This document shows positions 17,686-25,940 of a stretch of 64,000 bases of DNA, one piece after another. Position numbers and translations under genes: made by a program. Origin of the DNA: Serratia marcescens subsp. marcescens ATCC 13880 (lineage in GTDB: Bacteria; Pseudomonadota; Gammaproteobacteria; Enterobacterales; Enterobacteriaceae); the NCBI RefSeq assembly GCF_017299535.1, contig NZ_CP071238.1, positions 3,038,001-3,102,000 on the forward strand, given 5' to 3'. The notes under the pieces were generated by a model. The model made no database searches. It saw only the letters and a list, made by a program, of their open reading frames with translations, and was not told where the DNA came from. Position 1 is the first letter of the stretch. The number at the start of each line of letters is the position of its first letter.

Positions 17686-18588
17686 TTATACCGAGAAGAA
17701 TATCGCCGCGGCGATCCCCCCGAACAAAATCCACTTGATGATGTAATAACCGGTACGGTTCCAGGCCTTCAGGCGTTTCCCCACCCGGCGTATCGCATAG
17801 ATGTATTTGAACATCTTGTTGACGCCGCCGGTGCGATCGCCCTCTTCATTCGGCGCGGTGGCGGCGCTCATCAGATTGCGCCCCAGCCAGTGGTTAACCG
17901 CCTGCGCCCAGCGGTAGCGCATCGGCCGTTCGATGTCGCAGAACAGGATCAGACGATTCTGCCCGCTCTGATTTTCCGCGTAGTGCAGATAGGTTTCATC
18001 GAACATCACGCCTTCACCGTCGCGCCAGCTGTAGCGTTCGCCGTCCACCTCAATAAAGCAGCGGTCATCGTTGGGGGTAATCAGCCCCAGGTGATAACGC
18101 AGCGAACCGGCGTAAGGGTCGCGGTGGCGCGGCAACCGGCTGCCATCCGGCAGTTCGGCAAACATCGCCGCCTTGACCGAAGGCAGGCTGCGCAGCAGTT
18201 CCGTGGTCTGCGGGCACAGGGTCATGGCGGACGGATGGCTGTCCTCATACCATTTCAGGTAAAAGCGCTTCCAACCGGTCTTGAAGAACGAGTTGAAACC
18301 GGCGTCGTTGAATTGATCGGACGCCTTGATCTGCTGGATCTCCATCAGCTTCTGTCCTTCGTCGCGGATGGTCTCCCAGTTATCTCTCAATACCGTCAGC
18401 TCAGGAAACTGCTCCGGCTTCAGGTACGGCGTGGTCGGCACACGGGAAAACAGATACATGAAGACGTTCAGCGGTGCGGTAAAGGTGGAATGGTCAGACA
18501 GCTGACGCCACACGTTGTAGCGCACCCGCCCGCGGTAATGCACATAGACGACGCATAAAATAAGCAAAAGCAGAATGATGTATTTCAT
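17686..18588 (-). CDS. lpxO: Lipid A 2-hydroxylase LpxO (aspartyl/asparaginyl beta-hydroxylase family)
   Basis: A 300-residue Fe(II)/2-oxoglutarate dioxygenase. It has an N-terminal membrane anchor (KYIILLLLILCVVYVHY), a second hydrophobic segment at the C-terminus (IIKWILFGGIAAAIFF), and the catalytic core between. The iron-binding motif is visible as RLPRHRDP, followed by FDETYLHYAENQS, which supplies the distal His, and the 2-oxoglutarate-binding Arg is likely in NRLILFCDI. LpxO adds a 2-hydroxyl group to the secondary myristate of lipid A at the cytoplasmic face of the inner membrane. It is found in Salmonella, Klebsiella and Serratia but not in E. coli K-12. Confidence 0.92.
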   Translation of the reverse strand: MKYIILLLLILCVVYVHYRGRVRYNVWRQLSDHSTFTAPLNVFMYLFSRVPTTPYLKPEQFPELTVLRDNWETIRDEGQKLMEIQQIKASDQFNDAGFNSFFKTGWKRFYLKWYEDSHPSAMTLCPQTTELLRSLPSVKAAMFAELPDGSRLPRHRDPYAGSLRYHLGLITPNDDRCFIEVDGERYSWRDGEGVMFDETYLHYAENQSGQNRLILFCDIERPMRYRWAQAVNHWLGRNLMSAATAPNEEGDRTGGVNKMFKYIYAIRRVGKRLKAWNRTGYYIIKWILFGGIAAAIFFSV

Positions 18589-18782
18589 GTTTGAATCGCA
18601 TCAAGGAACCCACACGCTATGCGCCGCGCGGCGCACACCCCAGATAATGTCCTTTTGGCGGCACAGGCAAATTGCGCGCCAATCTGGAACCCATTAATCA
18701 TTAACGCTAACTCAACGAAAATCTATACAGAAAACCACAATAATTTACACAAAGGTTAAACGAGAGGGGAAATTGCGGAGAT

Positions 18783-18807
18783 AAAAAAGGCCGCCGAAGC
18801 GGCCTTT
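18783..18807 (-). terminator. Rho-independent terminator of phoH
   Basis: Stem GGCCGC / GCGGCC with a CGAA/UUCG tetraloop, extended by A-U pairs and followed by a U-tract on the minus strand. It lies about 16 bases past the phoH stop. Confidence 0.9.
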
Positions 18808-18822
18808 CCATTAGCGGATAGG

Positions 18823-19611
18823 TTAACTGTAAGCGTTGAGCGTGCGCTGGCACAGAGCGGAACGCACGCAGTCCTGTTTTTCAAAGCGGATAACGCCGAT
18901 CATCTCGTCCTCTTCGAAGCGTTCCAGGGCATCGCTGAGGCCGGATTTCACGCCGCGCGGCAGGTCGCACTGGGTTACGTCGCCGTTAACGATAACCGTC
19001 ACGTTTTCCCCCAGGCGGGTCAGGAACATTTTCATCTGGCTGGCGGTCACGTTCTGGGCTTCATCCAGGATAACGACCGCATTTTCGAAGGTGCGCCCGC
19101 GCATATAAGCGAACGGCGCAATCTCCACCTTGCCGATTTCCGGGCGCAGGCAGTACTGCATAAAGGAAGATCCTAAACGGCGCACCAGAATGTCATACAC
19201 CGGGCGGAAATAAGGCGCGAACTTCTCGGAGATATCCCCCGGCAAGAAACCGAGATCTTCATCCGCCTGCAAAACAGGACGGGTAACGATAATCCGATCC
19301 ACCTCTTTATGGATCAGCGCCTCCGCCGCCTTGGCGGCGCTGATAAATGTTTTGCCGCAGCCGGCTTCGCCGGTGGCGAAGATCAGCTGCTTATTCTCTA
19401 TGGCTGATAAGTAATGACCCTGAGCTTCGGTTCTAGCCTCGATGGGTGAGCTATCGCGCTTGTCTCGCGCCATGCCGATAGACTCGACTCCCCCCATTTG
19501 CACCAGCGAGGTCACAGACTCTTCTTCCAGCTGGCGATGACTACGAGCGTCACGACGAATAACGCGTTTCGCTTCACGACGTGCTTTGATCACTGCTTTC
19601 TGTCTACCCAT
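18823..19611 (-). CDS. phoH: PhoH family ATPase
   Basis: A 262-residue cytoplasmic P-loop protein nearly identical in layout to E. coli PhoH. The basic N-terminus is MGRQKAVIKARREAKRV, Walker A is GEAGCGKTF (about residues 80-88), Walker B is VVILDEAQN, and further helicase-like motifs are VTRPVLQADEDLGFLPGD and VNGDVTQCDLP. PhoH proteins bind ATP and are linked to RNA metabolism and phosphate starvation, but the cellular role is unclear. It lies downstream of efeUOB as in E. coli, yet about 700 bases of non-coding DNA and the efeB terminator separate them, so it should have its own promoter. Confidence 0.94.
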   Translation of the reverse strand: MGRQKAVIKARREAKRVIRRDARSHRQLEEESVTSLVQMGGVESIGMARDKRDSSPIEARTEAQGHYLSAIENKQLIFATGEAGCGKTFISAAKAAEALIHKEVDRIIVTRPVLQADEDLGFLPGDISEKFAPYFRPVYDILVRRLGSSFMQYCLRPEIGKVEIAPFAYMRGRTFENAVVILDEAQNVTASQMKMFLTRLGENVTVIVNGDVTQCDLPRGVKSGLSDALERFEEDEMIGVIRFEKQDCVRSALCQRTLNAYS

Positions 19612-20291
19612 AGTGGCACCTTACAGTTTGTTTCACCTACCGCAACGGCCAGGCCGCGCGATTATGTTTCACACACGTATTAGGTTTTGGCCTCCTCCGA
19701 GCCAATAAGAGCCAAGGGACAAGGTGAATCGACGGCAACGCTTAAGCGCCGTGTCTTCACGGGACAACGCGGACTGCATCAATAAACGTGGAGTAAAAAG
19801 CGATGAGATTCGGTAGCGATAAGAGTGCGGAGTTGCCGGTAAAAGAGAGTCGGAGAGAGAACCCTCGTTACAACGAGAAATCAGGGGAGATGTGTTATTT
19901 TTTCTTTCCAGCCCAACCAAGGACTTTACCATTAGCGATCCCCGCAGTGATATTTACAGCTTCAAGCTGTGCACCGTGTGAAAACTACCGCCAGATGATT
20001 ACAGTATAATGACATTCAATCCCACGTCGTTACTAAAATGTAAAAAAATTTAATATTTTTTGTTTTCAGTTAACGCAAAAACACTATATCACGCCCAAGA
20101 CGTCATTCCATAGAAAATTATAATCAATAAATATCAATGTATTACAATTAAAACCCGCGAATGACACTTTGGTTTCCCGATTAAATTTTGCGCAATCAAA
20201 AACAGCATGACTGCGTGTTTTTTAATCTGCCGGCAAAGCATTGAATTGCGTTTCATCGTTCACTGCCCCCCTGCAGCGGGTAAGACAAACG
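19612..20291. other. Long AT-rich region upstream of phoH
   Basis: About 680 bases lie between the phoH start and the efeB terminator. The half nearer efeB is very AT-rich (around 20030-20160) and has no convincing gene. The only long open frame, 19669-19932 on the minus strand, has no family resemblance or good ribosome binding site. The region may hold phoH promoters and a long leader or a small RNA; nothing specific can be named. Confidence 0.4.
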
Positions 20292-20319
20292 TAAAACGAG
20301 GCGGAAGATCCCGCCTCGT
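20292..20319 (-). terminator. Rho-independent terminator of the efeUOB operon
   Basis: Perfect 9-bp stem ACGAGGCGG / CCGCCTCGT with a 6-base loop and a following UUUU on the minus strand. It lies 10 bases past the efeB stop. Confidence 0.85.
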
Positions 20320-20329
20320 CATTCCGGCT

Positions 20330-21628
20330 TCAGGCCTTGAGCAGGCCGCTGGCCAGATAATCGCCGCCCTCTTTCACGCCCGGCAACACGAAGAAATACC
20401 CGCCGCCAATCGGCTTGATGTATTCCTCCAGCGCTTCGCCGTTCAGCCTTTTTTGCACCGTCAGGAAACCTTTCTCCAGATCGGCCTGATAGCAGACGAA
20501 CAGTAGCCCCATTTCCAGCTGCCCGGCATTGGAGACGCCAAGGGAATAACTGTAGCCGCGCCGCAGCATCAGGTTGCTTTGGCTTTCCGGCGTGCGAGGG
20601 TTAGCCAGCCGGATGTGCGCATCCATCGGGATCACCTTGCCGTCGGGATCGTTCGCGTAGTCCGGCTCGTCATGTTCATGCTTCATGCCCAGCGGCGCCC
20701 CGCTGTGCTTCTCGCGGCCGAAGATGGTTTCCTGCTCCTGCAGCGGCGTGCGATCCCAAAACTCGACGCGAAAACGAATAATGCGCGCCGCCTGATAGCT
20801 GCCGCCCGCCGTCCACGCCGGCTCACCGACGTTGTCGCCGACCCACACCACCTTATCCATCAGCGGTTTGTCGTCGGTTTTCGGGTTGGCGGTGCCGTCT
20901 TTGAACCCCAACAGGTTGATCGGCGTCTCTTTGCCTTTGCTGCGCGCCGCGTGCGCGGAGATGAATCCCTCCCGCTTCCAACGCACGCTGAGCAGATCCG
21001 GCGAATGCTTAATGATGTCGCGCAGCGCGTGAATCACCGTTTCGTTGGTGTTGGCGCAGATCTGCAGCAGCAGGTCGCCGTGGCAAAGCGCGGCGTCCAA
21101 CGCATCGTTGGGGAAACGGGTCATTTTCTGCAGCCGCAGCGGCTTTTGCGCCTGCAGACCAAAGCGTTCATCAAACAGCGATGCGCCGACCGACACGGTG
21201 ATGGTCAGGTTGTCCGGGTAAATCTCCGGCCCCATGATGCCGGAATCGAGCGGCGGCAGCTTGGCGTCCACCTCCGGCGCCTTGCCGCCGTGAGTCAGGA
21301 AGGCGATGCGATCGGTCAGCAGCCGGAACAGGCGCTCCAGCCCCGCTTTGTCGGTCGCCAGCACATCGAACGCCACCAGCATCATCGCCGCCTGTTGCGG
21401 CGTCAGCACCCCAGCCTGATGGCGGCCATAAAACGGCTGTTTCTGCCAGCGCTCATCCTGCGGCGTCGCCAACGGCTCCGCCGCGTTGCCCGCCGCTTGA
21501 GCCAGGCGGCTGCCGCCCAGCGCCAGCGCGCCCAGCCCCAGCCCTTGCAGCAAACGGCGTCGCGAAGGCGATGCCGCCCCCTGCGATTGCGGATGCGGCC
21601 CGTTATGCGGGCCTGCCTTGTTGCTCAT
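20330..21628 (-). CDS. efeB: Dye-decolorizing haem peroxidase/deferrochelatase EfeB
   Basis: A 432-residue DyP-type peroxidase. A twin-arginine signal is visible ([18 protein letters not shown] at about residues 22-39), so it is exported folded to the periplasm. The DyP signature GFKDGTANP carries the catalytic Asp, and haem-binding blocks follow in the C-terminal half ([18 protein letters not shown]). It works with EfeO and EfeU in low-pH ferrous iron uptake, probably oxidising Fe(II) or handling haem. It is the third gene of the operon, starting 11 bases after the efeO stop. Confidence 0.95.
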   Translation of the reverse strand: MSNKAGPHNGPHPQSQGAASPSRRRLLQGLGLGALALGGSRLAQAAGNAAEPLATPQDERWQKQPFYGRHQAGVLTPQQAAMMLVAFDVLATDKAGLERLFRLLTDRIAFLTHGGKAPEVDAKLPPLDSGIMGPEIYPDNLTITVSVGASLFDERFGLQAQKPLRLQKMTRFPNDALDAALCHGDLLLQICANTNETVIHALRDIIKHSPDLLSVRWKREGFISAHAARSKGKETPINLLGFKDGTANPKTDDKPLMDKVVWVGDNVGEPAWTAGGSYQAARIIRFRVEFWDRTPLQEQETIFGREKHSGAPLGMKHEHDEPDYANDPDGKVIPMDAHIRLANPRTPESQSNLMLRRGYSYSLGVSNAGQLEMGLLFVCYQADLEKGFLTVQKRLNGEALEEYIKPIGGGYFFVLPGVKEGGDYLASGLLKA

Positions 21629-21639
21629 AACCGTATGCC

Positions 21640-22776
21640 TCAGTCCAGACCCAATACGCCGCGCAGCTGGGAAAGATCTTCCGCCAGCGTGGTGATCGGC
21701 CCTTTCAACGCATTGCGATCGGCATCGGTCAGCTTCTCATAGGACTCATAACCCTCTTTGGTTTGGTACTTCGCCAAAATGGTGTCCACGGTTTTGAAGT
21801 TGGCGTCGATCTTGTCCAGCAGCGGCTTATTGGCCTTAACCAGCAGCGGGCGCAGCAGATTGACTATCTTTTGCGCGCCGTCGACGTTGGCCTGGAAGTC
21901 CCACAAATCGGTGCGGCTGTAACGGTCTTCTTCACCGCTGATCTTGCTGGCCGCCACTTCTTCGATCAGCCCAGCTGCGCCGCCCACCACCTTGCTCGGC
22001 GGGAAGGTCAGTTCACTCACGCGTTTTTGCAGCTCAACGGTGTCGTGATACAGACGATCGGCATATTTGCCCATGTCTTTGGTCGAGTTGTCGGCAAAAA
22101 GCGCCTTCTCCAGACGGTGGAAGCCGGTGAAGTTCGGGTCCGCCGCTTTCTTCTCGTAGTCGTCTTCGCGGGCGTCGATGCTGCCGTCCAGATCGGAGAA
22201 CAACTCGGCGATCGGCTCGATGCGCTCATAGTGCTGGCGGGTCGGCGCATACAGCTTGCGCGCCTGCTCCACGTTGCCGGCCTTCACCGCGTCGGTAAAC
22301 AGCTTGGTCTGTTTCACCAACCCATCGACTTCTTTGGTGACGTAAACCTTGTATTCGGCGATCGGGCCGACCAGGTCCAGCGCGTTCGGCTTGCCGTCGG
22401 TGGCGCCGTTGGCCGCTGCGGTGACGATCAGTTTGCCTTTCGGATTGCTCAGCAGCCCGCAGGTCATGTCATATTCGCCCGCTTCCAGCGTGGCGGTCAT
22501 TTTCTGGGTAAAGCCCGGCGCGATGTTCTCGCGCTCTTCCACCACCATCACCCCTTTCAGGATTTCCCATTCGACGTTTTTCTGGCTGGTGTTGTGCACC
22601 ACAAACTGCGTCTTGCCGGCCGGGACCGTCAGCTGCATCGGTTCGCACTGCTTGTCGTTAACCGTAACCTTGACCTGCGGCACGTCCGCCGCCAAGGCGT
22701 CGAGGCTCAGCGCAAACGCCGGGATAGCCAGTAATGCTGCGTGCAACGCCTTGCGGCGAAATAACGGAGTAGACAT
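21640..22776 (-). CDS. efeO: Iron uptake system periplasmic protein EfeO
   Basis: A 378-residue periplasmic protein with a signal peptide ending SLDALA-A. The N-terminal cupredoxin-like domain (about residues 30-125) contains the Cys pair of KQCEP and DMTCGLL. The C-terminal M75/imelysin domain contains the metal-binding HxxE motif in [10 protein letters not shown]. It is thought to deliver iron to EfeU. I chose the ATG at 22776, preceded by AGGGAA, over the in-frame ATG at 22797 that overlaps the efeU stop but lacks a ribosome binding site. Confidence 0.94.
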   Translation of the reverse strand: MSTPLFRRKALHAALLAIPAFALSLDALAADVPQVKVTVNDKQCEPMQLTVPAGKTQFVVHNTSQKNVEWEILKGVMVVEERENIAPGFTQKMTATLEAGEYDMTCGLLSNPKGKLIVTAAANGATDGKPNALDLVGPIAEYKVYVTKEVDGLVKQTKLFTDAVKAGNVEQARKLYAPTRQHYERIEPIAELFSDLDGSIDAREDDYEKKAADPNFTGFHRLEKALFADNSTKDMGKYADRLYHDTVELQKRVSELTFPPSKVVGGAAGLIEEVAASKISGEEDRYSRTDLWDFQANVDGAQKIVNLLRPLLVKANKPLLDKIDANFKTVDTILAKYQTKEGYESYEKLTDADRNALKGPITTLAEDLSQLRGVLGLD

Positions 22777-22796
22777 ACGAGATTCCCTATTAAACA

Positions 22797-23642
22797 TTAA
22801 TGATTGATTTTACGTTGCGCCGGGGCCGCTGCCGGCTCCGCGCGCTGCGGCAGGAAAAAGAAAATCAGCGCCGGGATCAGATACAGGAAGTAGACCGCCA
22901 CTTCGCTGACCGTCGGCGCTTCCTGGTAACCGAGAATGCCTTCCAGCAGGGTGCCGAACAGCGAATGGGTCGACAGGGTGCTGCTGAAATCGAAGGCGAT
23001 GTCCTGGAAGTGGTTCCATAGACCGGCTTCGTGGAAGGCGCGGATCGCCCCGGCGGCCAGGCCGGCGGCGACGAACAGAATGAACAGGCTGGTCCATTTG
23101 AAGAATTTGGCCAGGTGCAGCTTCACCCCGCCCCAGTAAATCATCATGCCCAGCACGATGGCGGCCACCAGGCCGAGCACCGCGCCGATCGGCGCCGCGG
23201 CGCCCACGTCTTGCTGAAACGCCGCCAGCAGGAAGAACACCGACTCTAGCCCTTCGCGCGCCACGGCGAAGAACACCATCGCTACCAGCGCCCATCCCTG
23301 ACCTTTACCGGCGCTGAGCGCCTGATCGATAGCCCCTTCCAGATGCACCTTGACCGATTTGGACACCTTACGCATCCAGAACACCATATAGGTGAGGATC
23401 AGCACCGCCACCACCGCCACGATGCCTTCGAACAGCTCCTGCTGCTTCTGCGGGAACTCGCCGGTGGTTTCATTGATGAAGATGCCGAGCGCCAGACACA
23501 GCGCCGCGGCGACAATTACGCCGATCCACACCGCGCCCAGCCATTGGCTGCGCTGCGTGCGCTTCAGGTAGCTGGCGATCAGGCTGACGATCAGCGCGGC
23601 CTCCAGCCCCTCACGGAACATGATAAGAAAGGGAACGAACAT
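22797..23642 (-). CDS. efeU: Ferrous iron permease EfeU (FTR1 family)
   Basis: A 281-residue polytopic inner-membrane protein with about seven helices. Both iron-binding REGLE motifs of the OFeT/FTR1 family are present (FREGLEAAL near residue 10 and [10 protein letters not shown] near residue 128). The frame is intact, unlike the frameshifted efeU of E. coli K-12. It is the first gene of efeUOB and is preceded by a Fur box, so it is expected to be induced by iron limitation. Confidence 0.95.
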   Translation of the reverse strand: MFVPFLIMFREGLEAALIVSLIASYLKRTQRSQWLGAVWIGVIVAAALCLALGIFINETTGEFPQKQQELFEGIVAVVAVLILTYMVFWMRKVSKSVKVHLEGAIDQALSAGKGQGWALVAMVFFAVAREGLESVFFLLAAFQQDVGAAAPIGAVLGLVAAIVLGMMIYWGGVKLHLAKFFKWTSLFILFVAAGLAAGAIRAFHEAGLWNHFQDIAFDFSSTLSTHSLFGTLLEGILGYQEAPTVSEVAVYFLYLIPALIFFFLPQRAEPAAAPAQRKINH

Positions 23643-23731
23643 AACTAATCACCCCTGAAAAGACCGCGGCGGCAGAGCAAACCGGCTCGAAATGAGCCGC
23701 GGCGAGTATGTAAAGAAACGTAAAATACAAC

Positions 23732-23750
23732 GAGAGTGATTATCATTCTG
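23732..23750 (-). promoter_or_regulatory. Putative Fur box upstream of efeUOB
   Basis: The 19 bases match the Fur consensus at 14 positions, with core TGATTATCATT. They lie about 90 bases upstream of the efeU start, in an AT-rich promoter region. Confidence 0.75.
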
Positions 23751-23835
23751 GCAAAAAGAAATACAAGAGGCGCAAGCGTGATTTTTTCTAATCAAATGTC
23801 GCCAGGTGTTACAGCCGAATGACGGGCAAACAGGC

Positions 23836-23862
23836 AAAAAGAAGGGGCGCTCTGCGCGCCCC
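23836..23862 (-). terminator. Rho-independent terminator of putP
   Basis: Stem GGGGCGC / GCGCCCC with a 5-base loop, followed by UUCUUUUU on the minus strand. It lies 23 bases past the putP stop. Confidence 0.85.
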
Positions 23863-23885
23863 TTGCCGACTGACATCGAACGGCG

Positions 23886-25370
23886 TTATACCGTTTTGTA
23901 TTCGGCTTCCGCCTGATCGAAACGTTCGGTCATGGTTGAGGATGGCTGGCGGCCCATCAGGCTCACCACCACGATGGCCAGGCAACCCAGGATGAAGCCA
24001 GGGATGATTTCGTACAGGCCCAACCATTCGTACTGTTTCCAGACGATCACCGTCACCGCACCGACCAGCATACCGGCCAACGCGCCGTTGCGGGTCATGC
24101 GCGACCACATTACCGAGATCAGCACAACCGGGCCGAAGGCGGCGCCGAAACCGGCCCAGGCATAGCTCACCAGGCCCAGTACGCGGTTCTCCGGGTTGGC
24201 CGCCAACGCGATGGCGATCAGCGCCACCACCAGCACCATCACGCGGCCGACCCACACCAGCTCACGCTGGCTGGCGCCCTTGCGCAGAAATGCCTTGTAC
24301 AGGTCTTCGGTGATCGCGCTGGAGCACACCAGCAGTTGGCAGCTCAGGGTGCTCATGACCGCCGCCAGAATCGCCGACAGCAGCACGCCCGCCACCCATG
24401 GGTTGAACAGCAACATCGCCAGTTCGATGAACACGCGTTCGCCGTTCTGCGACACGTTGCCGGCCTGATCCGGGTTATTGGCGAAGTAAGCGATGCCGAA
24501 GAAACCGACGGCGATGGTCCCGGCCAGACACAGGATCATCCAGGTCATGCTGATGCGGCGCGCGCTGCGGATGGTGCGGTGAGAATCCGCCGCCATGAAA
24601 CGCGCCAGGATGTGCGGCTGGCCGAAGTAGCCCAGGCCCCAACCCAGCAGCGACAGGATGGCGACGAAGTTCAGCCCCTTCAGCATGTCGAGGTTGGCCG
24701 GGTTCTTCGCCTGGATCACCAGCATCGACGTATCGATGCCGCCGACGGCGAAGATCACGATCACCGGCGTCAGGATCAGCGCGAAAATCATCAGGCTGGC
24801 CTGTACGGTGTCGGTCCAGCTCACCGCCAGGAAACCGCCGATAAAGGTATACAGGATGGTCGCCGCGGCGCCGGCCCACAGGGCGGTTTCGTAGCTCATG
24901 CCGAAGGTGCTTTCGAACAGGCGCGCGCCGGCCACGATGCCGGAGGCGCAGTAAATGGTGAAGAACACCAGAATGACGATGGCCGAGATCACCCGCAGCA
25001 GCTTGCTGTTGTCTTCAAAACGGCTGGTGAAATAGTCCGGCAGCGTCAGGGCGTTATTGTTGGCTTCGGTATGCACGCGCAGCCTTCCTGCCACCAGCTT
25101 CCAGTTCAGGTAAGCGCCGATGGTCAGGCCGATGGCGATCCAGCTTTCAGAGATGCCGGAGAGGAAGATGGCGCCCGGAAGGCCCATCAGCAACCAGCCG
25201 CTCATGTCGGAAGCGCCGGCGGACAGCGCGGTCACCACGCTGCCCAAACTGCGGCCGCCGAGAATATAGTCATCAAAGTTATTGGTTGCCCGGTAGGCAA
25301 GCAGGCCGATCAGCACCATCCCGAAAATGTACACCAGGAAGGTCACCAGCATAGGTGTGCTCATTGTCAT
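23886..25370 (-). CDS. putP: Sodium/proline symporter PutP
   Basis: A 494-residue member of the sodium:solute symporter family with 12-13 hydrophobic segments. It matches E. coli PutP over nearly its whole length. Key blocks are DDYILGGRSLG, the sodium/proline site ALSAGASDMSGWLLMGLPGA, FTIYCASGIVAGARLFE, and the SSF signature in VLLSAILAAVMSTLSCQLLVCSS. It imports proline as a carbon and nitrogen source for PutA. The ATG at 25370 has GGAG six bases upstream. It is divergent from putA across a shared regulatory region. Confidence 0.97.
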   Translation of the reverse strand: MTMSTPMLVTFLVYIFGMVLIGLLAYRATNNFDDYILGGRSLGSVVTALSAGASDMSGWLLMGLPGAIFLSGISESWIAIGLTIGAYLNWKLVAGRLRVHTEANNNALTLPDYFTSRFEDNSKLLRVISAIVILVFFTIYCASGIVAGARLFESTFGMSYETALWAGAAATILYTFIGGFLAVSWTDTVQASLMIFALILTPVIVIFAVGGIDTSMLVIQAKNPANLDMLKGLNFVAILSLLGWGLGYFGQPHILARFMAADSHRTIRSARRISMTWMILCLAGTIAVGFFGIAYFANNPDQAGNVSQNGERVFIELAMLLFNPWVAGVLLSAILAAVMSTLSCQLLVCSSAITEDLYKAFLRKGASQRELVWVGRVMVLVVALIAIALAANPENRVLGLVSYAWAGFGAAFGPVVLISVMWSRMTRNGALAGMLVGAVTVIVWKQYEWLGLYEIIPGFILGCLAIVVVSLMGRQPSSTMTERFDQAEAEYKTV

Positions 25371-25621
25371 TTAATTCTCCACTTTCATTATTATTCGCGT
25401 TTCGCTCCGGCCATGCCGGCGCCGGTAAACCCACGCGCAATGCATTTCACTGGCCGCCGCGCCGGAACGTGGCGCAGCCTGCTAGCGAGTGCAGGTAAAA
25501 TAGTTTCTGCCCGTAATTGTTGACCGTCGGTTATCCTAGATGAGCCTTTCATCAACCAACAAGATATTTAACAACAAAGTTACACAAAGTTTACCCTGCG
25601 TCACATTTACCGGGCTCAAAG

Positions 25622-25652
25622 GTTGCACTCACGACAAGCAAAATGAGTTGCA
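25622..25652. promoter_or_regulatory. Pair of putative PutA operators
   Basis: Two GTTGCA hexamers at 25622-25627 and 25647-25652 on the same strand, 25 bases apart. This spacing would put two ribbon-helix-helix dimers on a similar face of the DNA. The assignment rests on the known PutA recognition core. Confidence 0.6.
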
Positions 25653-25802
25653 CCTTGCTATTACCCTTATATACCGCAAGGTAAAGCGCCTGCGGCGTAA
25701 TAAACCCTGCCGCATTCGCTCAATAACGCAACATTCATGCCAACTGCCCGTGTTAAAAAATCGATGAAACTCACACTTCGCTCATCAGCCTGATTTAACA
25801 AG

Positions 25803-25818
25803 GTTGCACAAAGTTGCA
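25803..25818. promoter_or_regulatory. Close pair of putative PutA operators near putA
   Basis: Two GTTGCA hexamers at 25803-25808 and 25813-25818, 10 bases apart, roughly one helical turn. They lie about 125-140 bases upstream of the putA start. Confidence 0.6.
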
Positions 25819-25860
25819 ACATGCAGGATATTGTCTGCATTCTTAACCCACACATCTCAC

Positions 25861-25918
25861 GAACCTATCCCAACAGGCTTTCCGGCCTGCTGTTTGTCTA
25901 GCCTGATGGGATAGGTTC
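25861..25918. repeat. Long palindrome in the putA leader
   Basis: GAACCTATCCCA (25861-25872) is perfectly repeated in inverted form at 25907-25918. After one mismatch the stem continues as CAGGC (25874-25878) with GCCTG (25901-25905). The same CAGGC can instead pair with GCCTG at 25885-25889, so two alternative structures compete. It ends 22 bases before the putA start and must be in its leader if transcription begins upstream. Confidence 0.8.
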
Positions 25919-25940
25919 TAAACACAGGAGTTGGACAGGC

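Larger units (their letters stand above)
25371..25940. promoter_or_regulatory. Divergent putP/putA control region
   Basis: This 570-base AT-rich intergenic region holds the two divergent promoters. It contains several copies of GTTGCA, the core of the E. coli PutA operator, and a long palindrome in the putA leader (listed separately). PutA itself represses both genes when it is not engaged with proline at the membrane. No gene is evident within it. Confidence 0.75.

Noticed and set aside
19669..19932. An 87-codon minus-strand frame upstream of phoH
   Set aside because: No good ribosome binding site, no hydrophobic or family pattern, and located in a region that looks non-coding.
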